From an uncultured Opitutia bacterium (GTDB lineage: Bacteria > Verrucomicrobiota > Verrucomicrobiia > Opitutales > UBA953): a stretch of 20,006 nucleotides of DNA. Shown piece after piece: positions 6,120 to 12,657 of this stretch. Made by a program: the position numbers and the translations under genes. Positions within the stretch are counted from its first letter, which is position 1, and every line of letters starts with the position of its first letter. The DNA is taken from contig CAIRWP010000018.1 in NCBI GenBank assembly GCA_903882335.1, positions 1 to 20,006 on the forward strand, read 5' to 3'. Under the pieces are notes generated by a model that saw only the letters and a list, made by a program, of their open reading frames with translations, was not told the origin of the DNA and searched no databases.

Positions 6120-8156
6120 GTGAGGACGTTGCTCGCTCGGATTCTCGGCTCAAGGCAGGGAGGGACGTTGCTGCTCGCCCTGACCTACGTGCTGCTGGGT
6201 TCTCTCCTCCGCCTTGGTTTGCTGGTGGCGAGCGCCGGTCACGTCTCGTGGGGGCTCGCGACCTTCGGCGCCCTGGTCGTCGGGCTCGCCTTCGACCTGG
6301 TCATGGCGTGGTTTCTCACGCTGCCCTTCGGCCTGCTGTCGGCGTGCTGGCCGTCGCGCGGCTGGCGCTTCCCGCTCGTGGCTGCCTGGGGCTTCGGCGC
6401 GTTCCTTTTCACCTTCTGGAAAGTCTCCGAGATCCTCTTCTGGGAGGAGTTCGGCGTGCGCTTCAACTTCATCGCGGTCGACTACCTCGTCTACACCACG
6501 GAGGTCGTGAAGAACATCAAGGAGTCCTATAACCTCCCGCTGATCATCGCGGTCGTCGCGCTGGTCGCCGCCACCGCCTACCTGGCTTGGCGTCGGCTCG
6601 GCTGGACCGCCGCCTGGCATGCCGGCGCCGTGGTCGATGCCGCGCCCCGCTGGCGCGCGTTCGCGGCATTACTCGCGCCTCTGTTAGTCCTGTTGGGCGT
6701 GGCCTATGCCACCGGACGACACGACCTGCAGGTCACGGCTTCCGTCCATGACTCGTTAGGTGAAAGGCTGACGGCTGGTCTGCGCCACATGGGCGCTCCG
6801 CAGCCGGGCTGGGCCAATGGCTACGACACCGAGATCGCCAAGAACGGCGAGTACGCCTTCCTCGCGGCCTTCTGGGCCAATCAACTGGACTGGAAGCGTT
6901 TCTACCCTTCACGTCCTGCGGCCGTTTCGGAACTGGCCGCGCGCCTGACCGCCCAAGGCGCCCCGCTCGCCGCCGGCGCCACGACCGACATCCTCCGCCG
7001 GGTCCCCGGTGTCGCCGGCGCCCGCAAACTCAACGTCATCCAGATCACCGTGGAGAGCCTGAGCGCCAAGTACCTCGGTTGCTACGGGGTCAACGACGAC
7101 GAGGACAAGGTCGATTATGGCAAACTCGGCCTGACCCCGAACCTCGACCGGATCTCCCGCGAGTCCCTGTGGTTCAGCCGCTGCTACGCCGGCGGGACCC
7201 GCACGGTCCGCGGCATGGAGGCGCTCACCTTGGCCATCCCGCCGATTCCCGGTCAGTCGGTGCTGCGGCGCCAAGGGTGCGAGAACCTGTCGACGCTGGG
7301 CTCGGCCCTGGCGGATCAGGGCTACGACACCGCCTTCATCTACGGCGGCGACGGGTTCTTCGATAACATGAGTTATTTCTTCGGCGCGAACGGCTATCGC
7401 ATCGTCGACCAGCCCGCCGCCCTCAAGGCCGGCCGGAAGATCAGCTTCGCCAACGCCTGGGGCGCGTGCGACGAGGATGCCTTCGCCTGGTCGATGGCCG
7501 AGGCCGACGACGCCCATGCGGCCGGCAAGCCTTTCCACCACTTCATCATGACGACCTCCAACCACCGGCCCTACACCTGGCCGGAGGGAAGGATCGCGCC
7601 CACGCTGCGCAACCGTCAGGGGGGCGTCGCCTACACTGACCATGCCATCGGGGAGTTCCTGAAACGGGCCGCCGCCAAGCCTTGGTTCAAGGACACCGTC
7701 TTCGTCATCGTCGCCGACCATTGCGCCTCCGTCGCGGGCAAGCGCGAACTGGAGATCAAGAAGTACGAGATCCCGTTGTTCATCTGGGCGCCCGGCCTGG
7801 TCCCCGCCCGCAAGGTCGACTTCATGATGAGCCAGATCGACTACGTCCCGACCTTGCTGGGGCTGCTCAAGCTGCCGTACGCCGGACGCTTCGTCGGTGC
7901 CGATGCGCTCGCCCCCGGTTACCAGCCGCGCGCGTTCATCAGCAACTACCAGAAGGTCGCCGTGTTGCGGCCGGATGGTCTGCTGACCGTGCTCAAGCCG
8001 GTCCGTCAGGTGGCGCAGTTCCGCGCCGACCTCGCCACAGGCGCCCTCAGCCCGTTACCCTCGCCCGATACCGAGGCCGCGGCCGAGGCGATCCAATACT
8101 ACCAAGGCGCCGATGAACTCTTCAACCGCGGTGGACTCGCCCATCCCGCCCGCTGA
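6120..8156 (+). CDS. LTA synthase/OpgB-type membrane sulfatase-fold transferase
   Basis: A 678-residue protein with five likely transmembrane segments in the first 200 residues and a large alkaline-phosphatase/sulfatase-fold domain outside the membrane (about 300-620). Metal and catalytic motifs are intact: ITVESLSAKYLG (E312), the Thr in GTRTVRGMEALT (359-370), TTSNHRPY (H482) and VADHC (D533, H534). These enzymes move phosphoglycerol or phosphoethanolamine from phospholipids to surface polymers, lipid A or periplasmic glucans; the acceptor here is unknown. The motifs look more like the proteobacterial 'LTA synthase family/OpgB-like' group than true LtaS of Firmicutes. The start is GTG at 6120: no other start codon lies between it and the upstream in-frame stop at 6075, though no Shine-Dalgarno is seen. 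The PAP2 gene overlaps its end by 44 bases. Confidence 0.88.
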   Translation: MRTLLARILGSRQGGTLLLALTYVLLGSLLRLGLLVASAGHVSWGLATFGALVVGLAFDLVMAWFLTLPFGLLSACWPSRGWRFPLVAAWGFGAFLFTFWKVSEILFWEEFGVRFNFIAVDYLVYTTEVVKNIKESYNLPLIIAVVALVAATAYLAWRRLGWTAAWHAGAVVDAAPRWRAFAALLAPLLVLLGVAYATGRHDLQVTASVHDSLGERLTAGLRHMGAPQPGWANGYDTEIAKNGEYAFLAAFWANQLDWKRFYPSRPAAVSELAARLTAQGAPLAAGATTDILRRVPGVAGARKLNVIQITVESLSAKYLGCYGVNDDEDKVDYGKLGLTPNLDRISRESLWFSRCYAGGTRTVRGMEALTLAIPPIPGQSVLRRQGCENLSTLGSALADQGYDTAFIYGGDGFFDNMSYFFGANGYRIVDQPAALKAGRKISFANAWGACDEDAFAWSMAEADDAHAAGKPFHHFIMTTSNHRPYTWPEGRIAPTLRNRQGGVAYTDHAIGEFLKRAAAKPWFKDTVFVIVADHCASVAGKRELEIKKYEIPLFIWAPGLVPARKVDFMMSQIDYVPTLLGLLKLPYAGRFVGADALAPGYQPRAFISNYQKVAVLRPDGLLTVLKPVRQVAQFRADLATGALSPLPSPDTEAAAEAIQYYQGADELFNRGGLAHPAR

Positions 8157-8835
8157 CCGCCCGTCGCTGCTCCGGCCGCTCCTGGCCGTCGCCGCGATCC
8201 TGACCTTCTTCGGTTTTCGCGGGACCGGCGGGGAGTGGCTTGATTTTCAGGTCCAGGCCTGGTTCTGGGACGGGCGGGACTGGCTCATCCCGAAGAACTC
8301 CGGTTGGCCGCACACGCTCGCCTACACCGGGCCGAAGGTCCTGCTTTATCTTTTCGCGCTGGGCTTGCTGTGGGCGATCGCGCGACCGACTCGTGCCCCG
8401 GCCTGGCTGGGCCGCCGGCGGGCCGTGTACCTCTTCCTGTGTCTGGCCGCGGTCTCCGTCGCCTGCACCCAGCTCCGGGAGGTGACCTTCATGGCCACGC
8501 CACGTCAGCTGACGATGTACGGCGCGAACCCGGGCTTCCCGCACCTGCTGCTTTTCGACGCCAAGCCGCCCGGTTACCCGAGCGATGCGTTTCCCGCCGG
8601 GCACGCCAGCGGAGGCTTCGCGCTCCTGGCCTTAGCCTTTGCCTGGCCTTCGGCGGTCGCCCGCCGTCGAGGCGTCTACATCGCCCTGTTGGTCGGCGGC
8701 TGGATGGGCCTCTACCAGGTCGCCCGCGGTGAGCATTTCCTCTCGCACACGCTCGCGACGGCGGCCTTGGCTTGGCTGCTGGCGGCCGTGCTGGCGCGGG
8801 TCTGCCGCCCGTCCGGGGTCAGTTCGACCAGTTGA
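8113..8835 (+). CDS. PAP2-family membrane phosphatase
   Basis: A 240-residue multi-pass protein with hydrophobic segments near 22-36, 73-92, 103-119, 164-180, 187-203 and 214-230. PAP2 motifs 2 and 3 are clear: FPAGHASGGFALLAL (160-174) and QVARGEHFLSHTL (202-214), holding the catalytic histidines. Motif 1 is degenerate: LREVTFMATPRQ (121-132), with Arg at 122 where the family usually has Lys. Relatives remove phosphate from lipid phosphates such as undecaprenyl pyrophosphate, phosphatidylglycerol phosphate or lipid A. It overlaps the upstream transferase by 44 bases, has AAGG six bases before its ATG, and is surely co-expressed with it, suggesting a shared job in envelope lipid modification. 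Its 3' end overlaps the convergent pseudopilin gene by 17 bases. Confidence 0.88.
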   Translation: MNSSTAVDSPIPPADRPSLLRPLLAVAAILTFFGFRGTGGEWLDFQVQAWFWDGRDWLIPKNSGWPHTLAYTGPKVLLYLFALGLLWAIARPTRAPAWLGRRRAVYLFLCLAAVSVACTQLREVTFMATPRQLTMYGANPGFPHLLLFDAKPPGYPSDAFPAGHASGGFALLALAFAWPSAVARRRGVYIALLVGGWMGLYQVARGEHFLSHTLATAALAWLLAAVLARVCRPSGVSSTS

Positions 8836-9622
8836 CGAGGTTGTCCGAGCGCTGGGGAGCCGGGTCGGCGTCGTCGAAATAGCTCGTCGGGATCATCCCG
8901 GTACGGACCATCGTCTTGGTGGTTTCCGGGTCGAAGTACTCGTTGAAGCTAGGCTGGTCGCCTTCGGTCGTGGGCAGGGCGAAATTAGGACCGCAGCTCA
9001 CCAGGAGGAAGTTGGCGGACAGCCAGTTGCCGTAGGGCGGGTAATAGGCGCCGGTGGTGAGGTTCTGCACGGAGACCCCCGCGGAGCTAAGCACGCGGTA
9101 GCGGTACTCGTAGGGATTGCCCCACGGGTCGCGGAATTCGAGCGCAGAGGCGATGTTGGCCAGGTCGGCCGGGAGGGCGTCGAGGCGGGTGGCGAAGACC
9201 GTGACGGGGATGTCGTCGAAGGCGACGAACGGCTTGGGCTTGCGGTTGGCGCCGTTCGGCAGGCTCGTCGAGTTGTAGGGCCAGATCTCGACGGCGAAGC
9301 CGCCGGCGGCGATTTGCCGGGTGTAGATGATACGCCGGCCGCTGAGCTGGTCGAAGAGGTCCGTGCGGAAGCCGCTGAAGTGAGCGGAGGTGCTGACCGA
9401 CGTGCCCGGGACCGCGCACGGGTAGTCACCGTAGGTCTTCTTGAAGTTCTCGCAGGCGATGATGATGCGCTGGATCTCGCCGCGACCGCGGGCCTTCATG
9501 CGGGTGTTGGACACGCCGCGGTAGAGGCCGAAGGTGGCGGAGGCGAGGATCATGATGATGGTGATGACCATCAGCAGTTCGATTAAGGTGAAGCCGGCGC
9601 GGCGGCGGGGGAGGGTGGTCAT
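8819..9622 (-). CDS. Type II secretion GspG-like pseudopilin
   Basis: A 267-residue protein starting at the ATG at 9622; a longer in-frame opening upstream only reads through the preceding dUTPase-like gene in the wrong frame. The class III signal is RRRAGFTLIELLMVITII (6-23): prepilin peptidase would cut after G10 and methylate F11, and E15 is Glu+5. The hydrophobic stalk helix follows (11-33), then KKTYGDYP (61-68) and DPWGNPYEYRY (165-175), the calcium-loop region seen in major pseudopilin GspG. It is nearly twice the length of classical GspG, mainly from an inserted region at about 70-160. No other secretion gene is next to it. It follows the dUTPase-like gene by five bases. Confidence 0.87.
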   Translation of the reverse strand: MTTLPRRRAGFTLIELLMVITIIMILASATFGLYRGVSNTRMKARGRGEIQRIIIACENFKKTYGDYPCAVPGTSVSTSAHFSGFRTDLFDQLSGRRIIYTRQIAAGGFAVEIWPYNSTSLPNGANRKPKPFVAFDDIPVTVFATRLDALPADLANIASALEFRDPWGNPYEYRYRVLSSAGVSVQNLTTGAYYPPYGNWLSANFLLVSCGPNFALPTTEGDQPSFNEYFDPETTKTMVRTGMIPTSYFDDADPAPQRSDNLVNWSN

Positions 9623-9627
9623 GGCGG

Positions 9628-10002
9628 TCAGATGTGGCGGGAGTCGTTCTCGTCCTTCTTCACGTAGCCCGAGTCCTGCCGCTGGTGGTTGACGGCGTTC
9701 TTCTTGAGGTAGGCCTGGTAGACGTCCTCGGCGGACATCCCGAGCACTTGGGCGATGGAGATCAGGAAGTGGAAGAGGTCGATGACCTCGACGCGGGCGT
9801 TCTGCTCGTCGAACTTCTGATACTTGGCCCACCACTTCCAAGGTACGGAGTCGGTCAGCTCGGCCATCTCCTGCTGCATCGCCCGGAGGTAGTTGAGCGT
9901 CCATTTGATCTTCTCTTCCTCGGTCATGCCCTTGGTTTCGACGCCGATGCGCTGGTTCAGCGCCTCCTGCATCCGGAAGATTTCCTCGAGTTTATCGGCC
10001 AT
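9628..10002 (-). CDS. Dimeric dUTPase-like all-alpha NTP pyrophosphohydrolase
   Basis: A 124-residue all-helical protein. The metal motifs of the MazG/dimeric-dUTPase superfamily are present: ExxE at E45/E48 in QQEMAELTDSVPWKWW (43-58) and ExxD at E72/D75 in RVEVIDLFHFLISIA (70-84). The end, KKNAVNHQRQDSGY (100-113), matches the dUTPase_2 pattern K-N-x-x-N-x-x-R-Q-x-x-G-Y, and PWKWW is also typical. The family hydrolyses dUTP/dUDP to dUMP, keeping uracil out of DNA; MazG-like specificity for other NTPs cannot be excluded. The ATG at 10002 is preceded by GGATGGGG. It is divergent from the U32 gene and heads a unit with the pseudopilin. Confidence 0.82.
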   Translation of the reverse strand: MADKLEEIFRMQEALNQRIGVETKGMTEEEKIKWTLNYLRAMQQEMAELTDSVPWKWWAKYQKFDEQNARVEVIDLFHFLISIAQVLGMSAEDVYQAYLKKNAVNHQRQDSGYVKKDENDSRHI

Positions 10003-10116
10003 GCCCCATCCAAACGACCTCCGGGTGGCGGGGCAACCAAGGAAGCGGGCCCCGGGTTTCGGGCCGCCGGCGAACTTCCCGCTTCCCTCCCCGGCCCGAG
10101 GCCCCTTGATGGAGCC

Positions 10117-12648
10117 ATGGCCGTCGTTTCCGGTAGCAGCGGACTCCGCAAACCCGAGGTCCTGGCGCCCGCCGGGGAGTGGGATTGCGTGAAGGCCGCC
10201 GTCGAGAACGGCGCCGACGCCGTCTTCTTCGGGGTGGGGCGCTTCAACGCCCGGGTCCGCGCCAAGAACTTCGAGGAGGCCGACCTGCCCGAGCTGATGG
10301 CCTACCTCCACGGCCGCGGCGTCAAGGGGTACGTCACGTTCAACACGTTGATCTTCCCGGAGGAGCTGGCCGAGGCGGCCCGCACGTTGCGCGCGATCAT
10401 CGCCGCTGGCGTCGACGCGGCGATCGTCCAAGACGCGGGCATCTGCCGGTTGATCCGCCGAATCTCGCCCGACTTCCCGATCCACGCCTCGACCCAGATG
10501 ACCGTGACGAGCGCGGCCGGCGTCGATTACGCCCGTTCGCTCGGTGCGTCCTTGGCCGTGTTGGGGCGCGAGGTCTCCCTACCCGAGATGCGTAAGCTCC
10601 AGGCGGAGCAAGGGGCCAAGGGCGCCCCGCTGGACCTCGAGGTCTTCGTCCATGGCGCGCTGTGCGTCGCTTATTCCGGCCAGTGCCTGACGAGCGAGTC
10701 GCTGGGCGGCCGCTCGGCGAACCGTGGCGAATGTGCGCAGGCCTGCCGACTGCCTTACGAGCTGGTCGTCGACGGCGTCGTGAAACCGCTGGGCGACAAG
10801 GCCTACCTGCTTTCGCCGCAGGATCTCGCCGGGATCGAGGTCGTACCCGACCTCATCCGCGCGGGCGTCCGTTCGCTCAAGATCGAAGGTCGCCTGAAGT
10901 CCCCGGAATACGTGGCCGCGATCACCAAGGCCTATCGCCGCGCGGTGGACGCGTCCTGGGAAGCCCTGCTCCAGGGCGGCGACGCCGATCGGGCCGCCCT
11001 CCGCGTGCGGCAGGAGGAGGATTACCCGATGCAGATGACGTTCTCCCGCGGCCTCTACACGGGCTGGCTGCGCGGTATCGACAACCAACAGCTGGTGCAC
11101 GCGCGCTTCGGCAAGAAGCGCGGCGCCTTCCTCGGTACCGTCGTCGACGTCGCCCATCCCGGCGTGACCCTGCGGCTGGAAGGCCCGCTCAAGCCCGGCG
11201 ACGGCGTGGTCTTCGACCAAGGCAAGCCCGCCGAACGCGAGGAGGGCGGTTTCGTCCACGGGATCGAGCCCGCCCGCGGCGGCCTCACCTACGTCCGTTT
11301 CGACCGCGCCGGCGCCATCGACTGGAGTCGCGTCCAGCCGGGCGCCTTGCTCTGGAAGACCAAGGATCAGGAACTCGACAAGCTCCTGCACGCCTCCTGG
11401 GATCGCGAGAAGCCCAATCACCGCCGCCCGCTGACCGCCCGCGTGATCGGCCGCCCCGGGCAGCCGTTGCGCGTCGAGTTCAACGATGGCGAAGGCCACG
11501 TGGTCACCGGCGAGACGGGTGTGCCGTGCGCCGTCGCCGAGAAGCGGCCGATGGACGCCGTCTCGCTGAACGAGCAGCTCGGACGCCTCGGCGACACGGG
11601 GTATGTGCTGGACGGACTCGAGGCCGACCTCGAAGGCGCCTTGATCGTGCCGGTGAGCGAGCTGAACCGCCTGCGCCGCGACCTCTCCGACCGCCTGACG
11701 GCCCTGCGCCGCGAGCCGCCGCGCTGGACCTTGCTGCCCTACGCTCCGGCCGCGACGACGGTCACGGCGCCGGCCCCGGAGCCGGCCGTCGACCCCCTCA
11801 TCGTCGTGGTCATCCGCGAGCCCGAGCAGCTGGAGCCGGCCCTCGCCTGGGGCGCCCGCGTCATCTACGCCGAGTTCGAGGACCCCAAGAAGTTCCGCGC
11901 CGCCGTCGCGCGCGTCCGCGCCTACGAGCTGGAAGCCGGCCGCAAGGTCGAGTTCTGGGCGATGGGACCGCGCGTCCATAAGCAGGGCGAGGACCGTGTC
12001 ACCGAGATCGTCCTCTCCTGTGATGCCGACGGCTACCTCGCCCGCAACCACGACGACCTTCGCGCGTTCGCGGGCAAGCGCCGCCGCGGCGATTTCTCCC
12101 TCAACGTGGCCAACGGCCTCGCCGCCGAATGGCTCATGGAGCAGCACGGCCTCGAGGGTGTGACGGCCTCCTACGACCTCGATGCCAGCCAGCTGGCCGC
12201 GTTGCTCGGTTCGGCCCCGCCCGCGTGGTTCGAGGTCACAATCCACCAGCATATGCCGATGTTCCATATGGAGCATTGCGTGTTCTGTGCCTTCCTCTCT
12301 CCCGGCAAGGATTATCGCGATTGCGGGCGGCCCTGCGACAAGCACCGCGTCAAGCTGCGCGACCGCGTGGGTGCGGAGCACATCCTCAAGGCCGACGCGG
12401 GCTGCCGCAACACGCTCTTCAACGCGCGGGCGCAGACCGGCGCGGAGTACGTGGCCGACCTCCTCAAACTGGGCGTGCGCCGCTTCCGCGTCGAGTTCGT
12501 CGATGAGGATGCGGAGACCGTCACGCGCACGTTGCAGAAGTACCAGGACCTGCTCGAAGGCCGCCTGGCCGGCGTCGACCTTTGGAATGACCTCAAGGTG
12601 CTGAACCAGCTCGGCGTCACCCGCGGGACCCTGCGGGTGCGCGTCTGA
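10117..12648 (+). CDS. Large U32 peptidase-family protein (RlhA/collagenase-like)
   Basis: An 843-residue protein. The N-terminal half is the U32 TIM-barrel: PEVLAPAGEWDCVKAAVENG (13-32), STQMTVTSAAG, and the U32 signature EVFVHGALCVAYSGQCLTS (175-193). Cysteines 183, 190, 206 and 210 are placed like the iron-sulfur ligands of U32 proteins such as UbiU/UbiV. A DUF3656-like middle follows, then a C-terminal domain with a second cysteine group, EHCVFCAF (C721, C724), C736, C740 and C763. Known U32 members with this layout include RlhA, which hydroxylates a 23S rRNA cytidine, so RNA hydroxylation is as likely as proteolysis. The ATG at 10117 is 10 residues before LRKPEVLAPAG; GGAG lies only two bases before it. 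The stop lies six bases from that of convergent recD2. Confidence 0.87.
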   Translation: MAVVSGSSGLRKPEVLAPAGEWDCVKAAVENGADAVFFGVGRFNARVRAKNFEEADLPELMAYLHGRGVKGYVTFNTLIFPEELAEAARTLRAIIAAGVDAAIVQDAGICRLIRRISPDFPIHASTQMTVTSAAGVDYARSLGASLAVLGREVSLPEMRKLQAEQGAKGAPLDLEVFVHGALCVAYSGQCLTSESLGGRSANRGECAQACRLPYELVVDGVVKPLGDKAYLLSPQDLAGIEVVPDLIRAGVRSLKIEGRLKSPEYVAAITKAYRRAVDASWEALLQGGDADRAALRVRQEEDYPMQMTFSRGLYTGWLRGIDNQQLVHARFGKKRGAFLGTVVDVAHPGVTLRLEGPLKPGDGVVFDQGKPAEREEGGFVHGIEPARGGLTYVRFDRAGAIDWSRVQPGALLWKTKDQELDKLLHASWDREKPNHRRPLTARVIGRPGQPLRVEFNDGEGHVVTGETGVPCAVAEKRPMDAVSLNEQLGRLGDTGYVLDGLEADLEGALIVPVSELNRLRRDLSDRLTALRREPPRWTLLPYAPAATTVTAPAPEPAVDPLIVVVIREPEQLEPALAWGARVIYAEFEDPKKFRAAVARVRAYELEAGRKVEFWAMGPRVHKQGEDRVTEIVLSCDADGYLARNHDDLRAFAGKRRRGDFSLNVANGLAAEWLMEQHGLEGVTASYDLDASQLAALLGSAPPAWFEVTIHQHMPMFHMEHCVFCAFLSPGKDYRDCGRPCDKHRVKLRDRVGAEHILKADAGCRNTLFNARAQTGAEYVADLLKLGVRRFRVEFVDEDAETVTRTLQKYQDLLEGRLAGVDLWNDLKVLNQLGVTRGTLRVRV

Positions 12649-12657
12649 GCCGGCTCA
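12646..12657. repeat. Perfect palindrome spanning both convergent stop codons
   Basis: TGAGCCGGCTCA is a perfect 12-base palindrome. Its first three bases are the stop codon of the U32 gene, its last three the stop codon of recD2 on the other strand. No U-run follows on either side, so a classical terminator is not supported. Confidence 0.6.

Noticed and set aside
10003..10116. GGCCC/GGGCC symmetric bases in the gap between the dUTPase-like and U32 genes
   Set aside because: Short and imperfect in a very GC-rich stretch; no clear promoter boxes, operator or small gene found there.
10579..12381. A 600-codon open frame on the minus strand opposite the U32 gene
   Set aside because: No motifs and biased composition; the plus strand carries the U32 signature and conserved cysteines throughout.
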